Positions 6,110 to 15,841 of a stretch of DNA of 64,000 bases are shown here, one piece after another. Position numbers and translations under genes: made by a program. The stretch is from RGIG9060 sp052173655. GTDB lineage: Bacteria; Spirochaetota; Spirochaetia; Treponematales; Treponemataceae. The stretch's first letter is position 1. Every line of letters begins with the position of its first letter. The DNA lies in contig JBQMYD010000006.1 in the NCBI GenBank assembly GCA_052173655.1, positions 1 through 64,000 on the forward strand, read 5' to 3'. The notes beneath the pieces were generated by a model. The model searched no databases and was not told where the DNA came from. It saw nothing but the letters and a program-made list of their open reading frames with translations.

Positions 6110-8110
6110 ATGGCGGATATAAGTATTCCAGGCGTATCGGATAAGTACAAAACCAATGACCTTGTAAAAAGCCTTGTCGAAGTAGAAAAGATACCGCTAA
6201 AAAGAGAACAGGAAAAACTGGATGGTTTTAAAACCGAGCAGGCAAATTGGAGACGTGTTAATCAATATATGTCGGCTTTACGCGAATCATCAAGAGTTTT
6301 ATATTCTTTTGATAATCCGTTCAATGAAAAGACGGCTTCTTCTTCAGATGATTTTGCAGTTACGGCAACGGCACAACGTGATGCAAGTGTTGACTCTTTC
6401 AAAATAGATGTGATTCAGACAGCAGCTTGCGATCGCTTTTTATCCGAACCTATAGAAAAAAACAGAATAATCCCTGAAGGCACTTATAAATTTACAATCG
6501 GGGAAAAAACAGTAACTTACAGATGGAAAGGCGGAAAACTTTCGGATTTTTCTGAAGGACTGAATAAACGCTCATCAGGATTATTGAAGTCTTCACTTAT
6601 CGGAGTTACGAAAGACAGTACTTCACTATTGATTGAATCTCTAAAATCCGGTAGTGAAAATAAACTTATTTTTGAGGGCGATTCGTTAAAATTAGCCTAT
6701 GAATTAAAAATAATTCAAGATAAAAAATCACAAGAAAATATTTTTGCAAAAAATGATATAATAAATCCTGCATCTTCAAAAGAAATTCAAATTCCAAAAG
6801 AACTATATGATTCGTCAGATTCACTGGTTTCATTTTCGGTTCATGTAAAAAACGTAGAAGATATCAATAAAAAAATTGCAAACGAGATACTTTCATCAGA
6901 AAATGGCAATAAAAATGATAATAATAATTTACCAAAAATGCCTTTTGCAGGAAGTATAACATTTAAAGATATAACGATTGAAAATGAAGATTCTAAAACT
7001 CTTTTACAGCCTGTTGAAATTCTTAGGGAAAAAATTGAAATTTCAACTCCTGTACGCGAAAATAAAATTATAAGTTTAAAATACACAGACGGTTCAATAA
7101 AAGAACTGGAAGCTTTTGATGATGATTTTTCAGATAAAGAATACGCTGTAAATTTAGACCAAAATAAAATAATAAAATCAATTGTTATCGATAATAAAAA
7201 CACAGATAAAATTATAGAAATATCACAGATAAAAAAAACAGATCGTAATAACAATCTTGGATACGAGCCTGTAAGTCCTATCTCCGTTGCACAAAATGCA
7301 AAAATAAAATATGAGGGAATTCTCATGGAACGTCCTTCAAATGAAATAGACGACATCGTTCCCGGTGTTAATTTGGAACTTCACTCTATCACAGACAGGA
7401 GTGCCACAATAAAAATTGAAAACAACACAGAAACTTCAAAAGATGCTTTGATCAATTTTGTTGGAAACTACAATAGACTTATAGCGGAACTTAACATTTT
7501 AACACAGCTTGAACCGAAAATTATTGATGAATTAGATTATCTTAGCGAAGATGAGCGTGAAAAAGCTATGGAACGCATGGGAGCTTTTCAAACTGATTTT
7601 TCACTTAGAAATAATAAAACGTCTTTACAGCAAATAATGAGTTCAAACTACCCCACTAGTGAAGAATCAAAAATAAAAACTTTAGCACAGATAGGCATAT
7701 CTACAAAATCTTCAAAGAACACTTCCATTTCTTCTTCACAAATGCGAGGCTATCTTGAAATTGATGAAAAAAAATTAGATGAAGCCCTAAAACAAGAAAT
7801 CTCTTCCATAAAAAACATTTTCGGTTTTGATTCTGACGGCGACAAGATAGTTGACTCCGGAATTGCATACCAGATTGACAGAAAATTGCAATCCTATGTT
7901 CAAACAGGCGGAATTCTTGCCTTAAAAAATTCTGCAATTGAAAAAGAAATTTCGGATTCAGAGAAAAAAATTAAACGCTTAGAAGTTCAAATTGCCGATA
8001 AGGAAGCAGACTTAAAAAGAAAATATGGAACAATGGAGTCAACTCTAAAAAGACTTGAATCTCAATCCGATTCCATAACGAATTTTTCGAACCAAAACGG
8101 AAAAAAGTAG
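6110..8110 (+). CDS. fliD: Flagellar filament cap protein FliD (HAP2)
   Basis: Protein of 666 residues. N-terminal FliD_N domain (about 1-110) opens MADISIPGVSDKYKTNDLV and has a coiled KIPLKREQEKLDGFK segment; a variable middle (about 230-400) is rich in Asn, Lys and Glu; the C-terminal FliD_C domain (about 430-640) has NFVGNYNRLIAELN, GILALKN and a final coiled coil with a heptad pattern. FliD caps the growing filament and catalyses flagellin folding at the tip. Start ATG follows AAAGGAA. Followed after 9 nt by the next gene, so cotranscribed. Confidence 0.95.
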   Translation: MADISIPGVSDKYKTNDLVKSLVEVEKIPLKREQEKLDGFKTEQANWRRVNQYMSALRESSRVLYSFDNPFNEKTASSSDDFAVTATAQRDASVDSFKIDVIQTAACDRFLSEPIEKNRIIPEGTYKFTIGEKTVTYRWKGGKLSDFSEGLNKRSSGLLKSSLIGVTKDSTSLLIESLKSGSENKLIFEGDSLKLAYELKIIQDKKSQENIFAKNDIINPASSKEIQIPKELYDSSDSLVSFSVHVKNVEDINKKIANEILSSENGNKNDNNNLPKMPFAGSITFKDITIENEDSKTLLQPVEILREKIEISTPVRENKIISLKYTDGSIKELEAFDDDFSDKEYAVNLDQNKIIKSIVIDNKNTDKIIEISQIKKTDRNNNLGYEPVSPISVAQNAKIKYEGILMERPSNEIDDIVPGVNLELHSITDRSATIKIENNTETSKDALINFVGNYNRLIAELNILTQLEPKIIDELDYLSEDEREKAMERMGAFQTDFSLRNNKTSLQQIMSSNYPTSEESKIKTLAQIGISTKSSKNTSISSSQMRGYLEIDEKKLDEALKQEISSIKNIFGFDSDGDKIVDSGIAYQIDRKLQSYVQTGGILALKNSAIEKEISDSEKKIKRLEVQIADKEADLKRKYGTMESTLKRLESQSDSITNFSNQNGKK

Positions 8111-8119
8111 GAGCATGTA

Positions 8120-8716
8120 GTGGACGTTTTTTTAAATGAACAAAAAATAGAAATAACTTTGGAAAAAGAAGAAAATCTTCGCGATGTATTGAATGAATTT
8201 CAAAAAAACTGCGAAGAAAATAATGCTACGATTGTTGATATACAGTTAAACGGTATCAATTTGACATGTGAAAATATGGATGAGTACGGTAAAACTGAAA
8301 TTTCAAAAATAAAAGAATTAAAAATTTCTTCGGTTTCAAAAGATGACATAGTTAACTCATTTTGCAATATAAAAAAAATGATTCCGGAAATCGAAACAAA
8401 TCTTGCACAAGTTTCTGTGAATCTTCAAACAGAAAAAGATAATCTTGCTTTTGAGACTGTAAAACAATTTACAAACTTTTTTGATTATTTTTGCAAAGCT
8501 ATAACATTATCAGCCCTTTTTCCGGATGACTTTTCAAGCTATGTAATTGACGGTAAAAATGTTTTGGAATTTCTAAATGATTTTTCTCCAATTTTGAAAG
8601 ACTTGGAGAGTGCTTTAGAAGAAAAAGATTCTGTTCTCATGGGTGATTTAGCTGAATATGAAATATTACCTAGAATCGAACAAATAAAAATTTTTTTGGA
8701 ATTGTTCAATAATTAA
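8120..8716 (+). CDS. Conserved treponemal flagellar-operon protein, unknown function
   Basis: Protein of 198 residues from a GTG start with GGAG just upstream, 9 nt after fliD. No signal peptide or membrane segment. It is acidic, probably alpha/beta over residues 1-75 and mainly helical thereafter, and ends ...IEQIKIFLELFNN. No family motif is recognised. T. pallidum has an uncharacterised gene in the matching position after fliD. Position suggests a flagellar chaperone or regulator, as FliS/FliT genes often follow fliD, but sequence resemblance to FliS or FliT is not evident. Confidence 0.65.
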   Translation: MDVFLNEQKIEITLEKEENLRDVLNEFQKNCEENNATIVDIQLNGINLTCENMDEYGKTEISKIKELKISSVSKDDIVNSFCNIKKMIPEIETNLAQVSVNLQTEKDNLAFETVKQFTNFFDYFCKAITLSALFPDDFSSYVIDGKNVLEFLNDFSPILKDLESALEEKDSVLMGDLAEYEILPRIEQIKIFLELFNN

Positions 8717-8759
8717 AACCGGAATTAAAACACCGGCTGTAAGAAAAAGGAACTTTTAG

Positions 8760-9854
8760 ATGTATGATTTTTTATTGCAAATACAAGGTTCTCCCATTGA
8801 AGCAAGAAAAGACGGCTCTTTCCTTTTTGTGTTGCTTGCGTTTTTTGTTATTTCGGCTTTTATTTGGGCTATAAGTTTTCTTTATAGTATTTACAGAAAA
8901 AATCAAAAAGTAATTGATGCCGATCCTGCAAGAAAAACAACAAAAAAAGATATTAGCCTTATTTCAAAAAAAGTTAATCTTACGTCAGAAGAAAAGAGTT
9001 TTTTTTATAAATTGTGTCAGAGTTATCAGATAAAAAACATCTTTGTAAATATGAAAAACAGTTCCGATATGAACAAAATTTTTTTTAAAATTTATAAAGA
9101 TTTAAAAGATGAAGATGAAATTGCATTGTTTTTTGCCATAAGAAATAAACTGGATAAATATTTTAATTCTGAAAACATACTTTCCGGTACAAAAAATTTG
9201 AAGATTGGGCAATCGATGACATTTATTTACAACGATGATCGGTATTTCACAAAACTTTTAGAAAATACGGAAGAAGGCCTTTTGGCAGGAGTTCCGAAAA
9301 ACAATTTTGGACAAAATTTGAATATTCCGGTTCTTGAAAAAATTAGCGTAATTTTTTCATCAAAATCAAACTCAATAGGATATAAAGTTTCGACAAGAAT
9401 TATACGCTACCAAACTCGAATTGAAAAAGAAATACTTGTTGCCCATTCAAATAAAATTGAAGTTTTACACAAACGAAATCAAGGCAGATTTATGCTGAAT
9501 AGCAAATGTGAATTTCATGCAGTTAAACTTGAAAAAAAATCAAAAACTAAGGGTACAAGTACAGCTTACGAAGTCATGGATAAATCTCATAGCGGAAAAA
9601 TTGTAGATATTTGTTCAAATGGGTGCAGTTTATTAACAGATCTGCCGATAAAAAAAGACCAGTATATTCAATTAAAATTTTATTTGGAGAAAGATTTTTT
9701 ATCCGAAGTTATCGGGGCAATAGTAAACACAGAATTCGATAAATATACAAAGATGTATATTCTCCATATAAATTTTGTAAACATAAGCACAGGTATTAAA
9801 AACCGAATAAATGCTCTTGTTGCCGAATATAAAAATGATACTGAAAATAACTGA
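8760..9854 (+). CDS. Membrane-anchored PilZ-like protein (putative c-di-GMP receptor)
   Basis: Protein of 364 residues. One N-terminal membrane segment (about 23-45, FLFVLLAFFVISAFIWAISF) is followed by a cytoplasmic region. Residues about 145-240 resemble a YcgR-N-like beta domain; about 240-355 look like PilZ, with NQGRF near the expected arginine motif and DICSNGCSLLTDLPIKKDQ matching the (D/N)xSxxG part (S-N-G here). c-di-GMP binding is plausible but the RxxxR motif is not perfect. Lies in the flagellar operon, so a role in motility control is inferred. ATG follows AAAGGAA. Confidence 0.65.
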   Translation: MYDFLLQIQGSPIEARKDGSFLFVLLAFFVISAFIWAISFLYSIYRKNQKVIDADPARKTTKKDISLISKKVNLTSEEKSFFYKLCQSYQIKNIFVNMKNSSDMNKIFFKIYKDLKDEDEIALFFAIRNKLDKYFNSENILSGTKNLKIGQSMTFIYNDDRYFTKLLENTEEGLLAGVPKNNFGQNLNIPVLEKISVIFSSKSNSIGYKVSTRIIRYQTRIEKEILVAHSNKIEVLHKRNQGRFMLNSKCEFHAVKLEKKSKTKGTSTAYEVMDKSHSGKIVDICSNGCSLLTDLPIKKDQYIQLKFYLEKDFLSEVIGAIVNTEFDKYTKMYILHINFVNISTGIKNRINALVAEYKNDTENN

Positions 9855-9914
9855 AAAGGAGAAGTTGTCTTAAAAAGATTAACCGCCGGTAAATCTTAAG
9901 ATAAAACGGATGCG

Positions 9915-10178
9915 ATGACAGTTTTGGACATTGTGAACATCACAACAGAAAACGGATTTATTTACTACCGAAAAAATTATGTCGGCACAGCTATAATTCA
10001 AGTTGGTGCAGCACCTGTGGAAGTTCCAGTGAAATTTTTAATAGAAACCTCCCCTATCGGTGACAAACGAATAGAAGTTTCTATTGAGCAGGATATTCAT
10101 TATCCGTTGTTACCAATTATCAGGGAATTAAAGAAAATCATACTGAATAAGCATGATGAAGGTTTTTTACCATGCTAG
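9915..10178 (+). CDS. Small hypothetical protein upstream of tsaE
   Basis: Protein of 87 residues, predicted mostly beta (YYRKNYVGTAIIQVGAAPVEVPVKFLIET...). No recognised family, signal or membrane helix. Its last 7 nt overlap the start of tsaE, which argues for translation. The ribosome site before ATG 9915 is weak. T. pallidum has a similar small gene position in this syntenic block as far as I can judge; function unknown. Confidence 0.6.
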   Translation: MTVLDIVNITTENGFIYYRKNYVGTAIIQVGAAPVEVPVKFLIETSPIGDKRIEVSIEQDIHYPLLPIIRELKKIILNKHDEGFLPC

Positions 10179-10621
10179 AACTTTATTCCGCCTCATCAGA
10201 CAAAACGATTGAAATCGGAGAAAAATTCGGTTCAAAGTTAAAAGCAGGGGATATAGTTGCCTACGAGGGGACTCTTGCTGCCGGAAAAACTACCTTTACA
10301 AAAGGAATCGCAAAAGCACTAAAAATAGACGAAGATGTTACAAGCCCTACTTTTACACTTATATCCGAATACGAAGGACGATTACCTCTTTATCATTTTG
10401 ATGCATATCGTCTTGATGGTGCAGAAAGTTTTATTGACATAGGTGCCGAAGAATTTATGTATGGAAAAGGTGTTTGTGCAATTGAATGGACTGAAAATAT
10501 AAAAAGTGCAATTCCCTCAAATGCTATCAAAGTTTGCATTTCAATTTTAGCTGCTGAAACAAGAAAGATAACAATAGAAAATTGGCCTTATGAAAACATC
10601 TTTGGAGAATATTTAAAATGA
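10172..10621 (+). CDS. tsaE: tRNA threonylcarbamoyladenosine biosynthesis ATPase TsaE
   Basis: Cytoplasmic P-loop ATPase of 149 residues (YjeE family) that powers the TsaBDE complex making t6A37 in ANN-decoding tRNAs. Seen: Walker A GTLAAGKTTFTKG at about 32-44, TSPTF motif, then LYHFDAYRLDGAESFIDIG, diagnostic for the family, and a CAIEWTENI strand. Overlaps the previous gene by 7 nt and tsaB by 4 nt (ATGA), so it is translationally coupled with its partner. Confidence 0.95.
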   Translation: MLELYSASSDKTIEIGEKFGSKLKAGDIVAYEGTLAAGKTTFTKGIAKALKIDEDVTSPTFTLISEYEGRLPLYHFDAYRLDGAESFIDIGAEEFMYGKGVCAIEWTENIKSAIPSNAIKVCISILAAETRKITIENWPYENIFGEYLK

Positions 10622-11313
10622 AAGCGATTGCTATAGATTCTGCAAGTCCTTGCCTTACCGTTTCAGCAATAAATGAAGAGCTTTATTCTTCTGTAGTAAT
10701 GGATATAGGTATGCATCAGTCGGAAAAAATAATACCTGCAATACAAAAAGTTATGGAAGAAACGAATTTAAAATGTGGCGAAATTCAATTTGGAAGTTTA
10801 TGTTTAGGGCCCGGAACATTTACCGGGCTAAGACTTGCATATGCAGCTCTAAAAGGAATTCAATTGTCCTATAAATTCAATATTTATGCGTATGATTCTC
10901 TTGATGTTTTTGCTCAACCTTTTTTACAACTAAAAAAGACAGTTTTAAGCATTATCGATGCCAAAAAAAACAGATTTTACGCTGCAATTTACAGAAACGG
11001 AAAAAAAATAATAGACTCTATTGATGCAAACGCAACGGAAATTTCAAAATTGTTGGATCAAGAAGAAGAAATAATTTTAACCGGACCTGACAGTTTATAT
11101 TTTGCCGAAATTTATGAACAAATAGATCCTAATCAAAAATTTTTGGTAATTGAATCAAGAAATATTAACAGTGCATTTCAACTTTTAAAATTAGCTGAAA
11201 AAGATTATAAAAACAAAAAAGACGGAATTTCAGAATATTCCGGACCGGCTTATATTAGACTTAGTGAAGCGGAAGAAAACAAACAGGAAGAAAACTTAAA
11301 AAAACATAATTAA
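10618..11313 (+). CDS. tsaB: tRNA threonylcarbamoyladenosine biosynthesis protein TsaB
   Basis: Protein of 231 residues with an ASKHA fold; scaffold partner of TsaD and TsaE in t6A synthesis. Seen: IDSASPCLTVS at the N-terminus, HQSEKIIPAI, and the diagnostic GPGTFTGLRLAYAALKGI at about 64-82. The C-terminal region is lysine/glutamate-rich. ATG overlaps the tsaE stop (ATGA). tsaD is not in this window. Last gene of the operon begun at flaG. Confidence 0.93.
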   Translation: MKAIAIDSASPCLTVSAINEELYSSVVMDIGMHQSEKIIPAIQKVMEETNLKCGEIQFGSLCLGPGTFTGLRLAYAALKGIQLSYKFNIYAYDSLDVFAQPFLQLKKTVLSIIDAKKNRFYAAIYRNGKKIIDSIDANATEISKLLDQEEEIILTGPDSLYFAEIYEQIDPNQKFLVIESRNINSAFQLLKLAEKDYKNKKDGISEYSGPAYIRLSEAEENKQEENLKKHN

Positions 11314-11434
11314 AAATTTTTTGCAATTTTATTCGAGTTTAATCCATATTTAAATTAAAATTTTCTCAAAAAACAAAAAAATAGGTTAAGGTTGCAGGTA
11401 TTCTCTGTTTTTTTTAGCCTTTGACAGTTTTTTG

Positions 11435-11462
11435 TTGACAGTTCAAAAATCTGATATATACT
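11435..11462 (+). promoter_or_regulatory. Sigma-70 promoter of mglBAC
   Basis: TTGACA (11435-11440), 16-nt spacer, TATACT (11457-11462). A second TTGACA at 11421-11426 lies at unsuitable spacing. The leader to ATG 11521 is about 50 nt and contains GGAGG. Confidence 0.7.
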
Positions 11463-11520
11463 TTTAGTTATGTTTAGCGGGTTGGATTTTTTTCAGTCCG
11501 GATCATGGAGGTAAAATTTT

Positions 11521-12723
11521 ATGAAAAAAATGTTAATTTCAACCATTGGACTTTTTTTGGTAATGGGTCTGATACTTGGTTGTACCGGTGGGGCAAAAAA
11601 CAAAGTTGCAAACAAAGACAAACCTCTTGTTTTTTTTAACAGACAGCCGTCGGATCCTACATCAGGTGAAATTGATATGGAAACGATGAACTGGAACGAC
11701 ATGACCTATTATGTAGGTTCAGATGATGCCGGAGGTGGTGCAGTTCAAGGAAAGTTGGTTACGGACTTCCTTGCTGGCGAAGATCCTGCAAAATTGGATC
11801 GTAACGGTGACGGAATTTTAGGTTATGTTTTGTGCATCGGAGACGTGGGTCATAACGCTTCAAATGCACGAACGGAAGGAATCAGAAAAGCTTTGGGAAC
11901 TTGGAACGGATCTTCAAATCCGGGAGTAGTAAAAAAAGGCTCTGTAGTAGTAGGTTCAAAAACTTTGGCTGTTGTAGAACTTGAGGGTAAAGCAATGACA
12001 GGAACAGACGGATCTACATGGAATGCAAATGCAGCTACAGAAGCAATGGGTAGCTGGGCAACAAAATTCGATACTGCAATCGACCTTGTTATTTCAAATA
12101 ATGACGGAATGGCAATGGGATGTTTACAGGCTTCAAATTACCCTACAGGAGTTCCTATTTTTGGTTATGATGCAAATGCGGATGCGGTAGAAGCTATCGG
12201 TGTTGGAAAAATGACCGGAACTGTATCTCAGAATGTTGATGCACAGGCTGCTGCTGCTTTACAGGTAATAAGAAATCTTATCGACGGTGTTGCTGACAGC
12301 GATGTTTATACAAGCGGAATTACAAGTGAAGATGATCACGGAAATAAAATTACAGCAGACTTTGAATATATCATCGATCAAAAAGCTTTACTTGCATTAA
12401 ATGTAGGTGTAAATAAAGATAACTGGCAAAATTTCAAAGCAGGTAGCAGAGATCCGGGGATAAAAAAGACAAATGCAGCAGAAAAGAAGGTTCTTCTTAC
12501 AATTTACAACTCTGCAGATAACTATCTTTCTTCTTCGCTTTTACCGGCTATCAACTACTATGCTCCGCTTTTAGGAATAAAGCTGACTATAGTTCAAGGT
12601 GATGGTCAAAATGAATCAAGCTGTCTTGATAAATTTACAAACCTTGGAAATTATGATGCATTTGCCGTTAACATGGTAAAAACAAATTCAGGTAGAGATT
12701 ATACGGATAAACTTAAGTACTAA
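11521..12723 (+). CDS. mglB: Galactose/glucose-binding lipoprotein MglB
   Basis: Substrate-binding component of a sugar ABC importer, 400 residues. The signal ends in lipobox LILGC (Cys21), so it is membrane-tethered in the periplasm, as known for treponemal MglB. The mature part has the periplasmic-binding-protein type I fold: YYVGSDDAGGGAVQGKL, NGDGILGYVLCIGDVGHNA with a calcium-site-like DRNGDG, IDLVISNNDGMAMG and IFGYDANADAVEAI typical of galactose-binding proteins. T. pallidum MglB-2 binds glucose; the precise sugar here is inferred. Good GGAGG before ATG. A hairpin follows before mglA. Confidence 0.92.
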   Translation: MKKMLISTIGLFLVMGLILGCTGGAKNKVANKDKPLVFFNRQPSDPTSGEIDMETMNWNDMTYYVGSDDAGGGAVQGKLVTDFLAGEDPAKLDRNGDGILGYVLCIGDVGHNASNARTEGIRKALGTWNGSSNPGVVKKGSVVVGSKTLAVVELEGKAMTGTDGSTWNANAATEAMGSWATKFDTAIDLVISNNDGMAMGCLQASNYPTGVPIFGYDANADAVEAIGVGKMTGTVSQNVDAQAAAALQVIRNLIDGVADSDVYTSGITSEDDHGNKITADFEYIIDQKALLALNVGVNKDNWQNFKAGSRDPGIKKTNAAEKKVLLTIYNSADNYLSSSLLPAINYYAPLLGIKLTIVQGDGQNESSCLDKFTNLGNYDAFAVNMVKTNSGRDYTDKLKY

Positions 12724-12746
12724 GTTTTAAGTCAATAATTTTTCAT

Positions 12747-12777
12747 AAAGCCATGTCATTACGGCATGGCTTTTTTT
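12747..12777 (+). terminator. Intra-operon terminator between mglB and mglA
   Basis: AAAGCCATG (12747-12755) pairs perfectly with CATGGCTTT (12765-12773), followed by a T-run to 12777. Partial termination here would make more mglB than mglAC mRNA, which suits a binding-protein gene. Confidence 0.8.
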
Positions 12778-12797
12778 GAAAAACATAAGGTAATCAG

Positions 12798-14291
12798 ATG
12801 GAAGAACCAATTCTGAAAATTCAGAAACTTTCAAAGTCTTTTGCTAAAAATAAAGTTCTGGACAGGATATGTCTCGAAGTAAAAAAAGGCTCTGTTATGG
12901 GACTAATGGGTGAAAATGGAGCCGGTAAGTCAACAATGATGAAATGCTTGTTCGGAATTTATGCAAAAGATGAAGGACAAATTCATTTATGCGGAAAACC
13001 CATTGATTTTAAAAATCCCAAAGAAGCATTGGAAAACGGTGTCGCTATGGTTCATCAGGAACTTAATCAATGTCTAGATAGAACTGTTTGCGACAATATT
13101 TTTTTAGGTCGTTATCCAAAAAAATTCGGTGTAGTAGATGAACAAAAAATGCTAAAAGATGCAATAAGTCTTTTTCACTCGCTGAATATGAATGTAAATC
13201 CCAAAACGATCATGAGAACAATGTCTGTTTCTCAACGGCAAATGGTAGAAATTGCAAAAGCCGTTTCCTATGACGCAAAAATCATAGTTTTGGATGAACC
13301 CACTTCTTCCCTTACCGAAAATGAAGTTCAAAAACTTTTTTCTATTGTTGAAGATCTAAAATTGAAAGGTGTATCATTCGTGTATATTTCACACAAAATG
13401 GACGAAATTTTCCAAATTTGTGATGAAGTTTCGGTTCTTAGAGACGGCAGCATGATTATGACAAAAAGTACAAAAGAAACCGATATGAATGAGTTAATTT
13501 CGGCAATGGTAGGTCGTTCTCTTGACAACAGATTTCCGGAAGTAAACAACACGCCGGGAGAAAATATTTTAGAAGTAAAAAGCTTACGTACAAAATATGA
13601 ACCGATACTTGAAGATATTTCATTTACAGTAAAAAAAGGTGAAATTTTTGGTCTGTATGGTCTTGTTGGTGCCGGTCGTAGCGAATTGCTTGAGGCAATA
13701 TTTGGAATACGCACAATAGCTAAGGGCAATATAGTTTACGGTAATAAAAAATTGCGATTTAAAAGCAGCAAAGAAGCAATGGAAAATAACTTTGCACTCG
13801 TTACCGAAGAAAGAAAACTTAACGGTATGTTCGGAAAAGATACTATCGAATTTAATACTGTTATAACGAATCTTGGTAACTATAAAAAATTTGGAATTCT
13901 TTCTAAAAGATTAATGGCAAAAGCGGCGGAAAATCAAGTTAAAGTTATGAAAACGAAATGCGTTTCCATATATGAAAACATCACTTCTTTAAGTGGCGGA
14001 AATCAACAGAAAGTAATTATAGGTAAATGGATGGAACGTGAACCTGAAATTTTCCTTTTAGACGAACCGACAAGAGGAATTGATGTCGGAGCAAAATATG
14101 AAATTTATCAATTAATAATAAATATGGCTAAAAAAGGCAAAACTATTATTGTTGTTTCCAGCGAAATGCCGGAAATACTCGGTATAACTAATAGAATCGC
14201 AGTTATGTCAAACCATAGACTGGCAGGTATTGTAGAAACAAACACTACAACACAGGAAGAATTACTCCGTCTTTCTGCAAAATATCTTTAA
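12798..14291 (+). CDS. mglA: Galactose/glucose ABC importer ATPase MglA
   Basis: Sugar importer ATPase of 497 residues with tandem ABC domains. Domain 1 has Walker A GENGAGKST (about 38-46), a degenerate signature MSVSQRQMVEIAK and Walker B IIVLDEPTSSL; domain 2 has a degenerate P-loop GLVGAGRSELL, intact signature LSGGNQQKVIIGKW and Walker B IFLLDEPTRGIDVG. This asymmetric pattern is standard for the carbohydrate CUT2 family. Acts at the inner face of the cytoplasmic membrane with MglC. Start follows AAGG about 8 nt upstream. Confidence 0.96.
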   Translation: MEEPILKIQKLSKSFAKNKVLDRICLEVKKGSVMGLMGENGAGKSTMMKCLFGIYAKDEGQIHLCGKPIDFKNPKEALENGVAMVHQELNQCLDRTVCDNIFLGRYPKKFGVVDEQKMLKDAISLFHSLNMNVNPKTIMRTMSVSQRQMVEIAKAVSYDAKIIVLDEPTSSLTENEVQKLFSIVEDLKLKGVSFVYISHKMDEIFQICDEVSVLRDGSMIMTKSTKETDMNELISAMVGRSLDNRFPEVNNTPGENILEVKSLRTKYEPILEDISFTVKKGEIFGLYGLVGAGRSELLEAIFGIRTIAKGNIVYGNKKLRFKSSKEAMENNFALVTEERKLNGMFGKDTIEFNTVITNLGNYKKFGILSKRLMAKAAENQVKVMKTKCVSIYENITSLSGGNQQKVIIGKWMEREPEIFLLDEPTRGIDVGAKYEIYQLIINMAKKGKTIIVVSSEMPEILGITNRIAVMSNHRLAGIVETNTTTQEELLRLSAKYL

Positions 14292-14310
14292 TTTCAAATG
14301 AGAGGCACCA

Positions 14311-15819
14311 ATGGAAAATATGAACTATTTGGAAACAAATTCAAAGCTGAAAGAGTATGAACAAAAACTTTTGGAACTTCGCAAAAGAAAAGCTCCAAAA
14401 ATTGAAATTTCGGCATTGCAAAAAGAAGCAATAAATTACTCAAATCAAATTTCAAAACAGGAAATTGCAAAAATCATTTCCGAGCAAAACAAAATAATTG
14501 AAAAATTAAAATCAGATTATAAAGCACAGATTATAAACCTAAAAGCTGAAAACAAAAAGCAAAAAACTTCTTTAACTTCAAAAGAAGAAATTAAAAACGC
14601 ATCTTATGAATTAAAATCTGCTTTATTTGATGCAAAAAACAGGTTTCTTGTAAATATTGACAGTGCAAAAGCGGTAAAAAATCAAGCATTTGTTGATCAT
14701 ATTCAAAAAAACAGAGCTCTCCGAGACGGAAAGACAAACTGGAAAGAAGACAAAATTCTTGCTTTTTACGATTACATTTATAAATTTAAGACAACAAAAT
14801 TTCTTTTGGATAACGGACTTTATATTGCAATTCTAATATTTTTTATTGTCTGTGTAATTCTTGCTCCGATATCCGGCAACGGAAATCTTTTATCGCTTCC
14901 AAATATTTTTACAATTTTGGAACAATCTTCCGTTAGGATGTTTTATGCATTAGGAGTTGCAGCTCTGATTCTGATAGCAGGAACAGACTTAAGTGTAGGA
15001 CGTATGGTTGCATTGGGTTCTGTAATAACCGGACTTTTGTTACATCCCGGGAAAAATATTGTTACTTTTTTTGGAATGGGTCCTTGGGATTTTACCGCCA
15101 TGCCGATGGCTTTAAGAGTAGTTATCGCACTTTTACTTTCCATAATTGCTTGTACCTCCTTTAGTGTATTGGCCGGAGTTTTCAGTGCAAAATTAAAGAT
15201 TCATCCATTTATTTCTACACTTGCAACACAGCTTATTATTTACGGTTTACTTTTCTTTGGAACAAGCGGAACTCCTGTAGGCTCTATTGACTCCGGTATA
15301 AAAGATATGTTTGGAGGTAGATGGGTTTTAGGAACTCTTGGAGGAGAATCCATTACTCTACCCAAACTTATTATTCCTGCTATTATAGCAATATTTGTAG
15401 CTTGGTTCATTTGGAATAAAACTACTTTTGGAAAAAATATGTACGCTGTAGGAGGCAACCAAGAGGCTGCAAGCGTAAGCGGAATAAGTGTTTTCAAAGT
15501 AACCATGGGAGTATTTATCATGGCAGGTATTTTTTATGGTTTTGGTTCTTTTTTTGAGGCATTCAAAGCGAACGCAAGTGCCGGAACAGGACAAGGCTAT
15601 GAGCTTGATGCAATTGCTGCTTGCGTAGTAGGAGGAATTTCTTTTAATGGTGGTATAGGAAAAATAGAAGGAGCAGTCATCGGTGTAATTATTTTTACGA
15701 GTTTGACATATTGTCTTACTTTTTTAGGAATTGATACAAACCTTCAATTTGTTTTTAAAGGTTTGATAATTATAGCTGCAGTTGCTCTTGACAGTGTAAA
15801 ATATCTTAAGAAAAAATAA
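14311..15819 (+). CDS. mglC: Galactose/glucose ABC importer permease MglC with long N-terminal extension
   Basis: CUT2-type permease of 502 residues. The C-terminal part (about 170-500) has the membrane helices and the conserved cytoplasmic EAA-like region (YAVGGNQEAASVSGISV), plus GTDLSVGRMVALGSV and ACVVGGISFNGG typical of RbsC/MglC. Residues 1-160 are soluble, rich in Lys, Glu, Gln and Asn, with heptad-like coiled-coil stretches and no counterpart in the roughly 335-residue enterobacterial MglC. Start ATG follows GAGAGG. Last gene of the operon. Confidence 0.92.
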   Translation: MENMNYLETNSKLKEYEQKLLELRKRKAPKIEISALQKEAINYSNQISKQEIAKIISEQNKIIEKLKSDYKAQIINLKAENKKQKTSLTSKEEIKNASYELKSALFDAKNRFLVNIDSAKAVKNQAFVDHIQKNRALRDGKTNWKEDKILAFYDYIYKFKTTKFLLDNGLYIAILIFFIVCVILAPISGNGNLLSLPNIFTILEQSSVRMFYALGVAALILIAGTDLSVGRMVALGSVITGLLLHPGKNIVTFFGMGPWDFTAMPMALRVVIALLLSIIACTSFSVLAGVFSAKLKIHPFISTLATQLIIYGLLFFGTSGTPVGSIDSGIKDMFGGRWVLGTLGGESITLPKLIIPAIIAIFVAWFIWNKTTFGKNMYAVGGNQEAASVSGISVFKVTMGVFIMAGIFYGFGSFFEAFKANASAGTGQGYELDAIAACVVGGISFNGGIGKIEGAVIGVIIFTSLTYCLTFLGIDTNLQFVFKGLIIIAAVALDSVKYLKKK

Positions 15820-15841
15820 ATATTTATAAATTCAATAAAAA

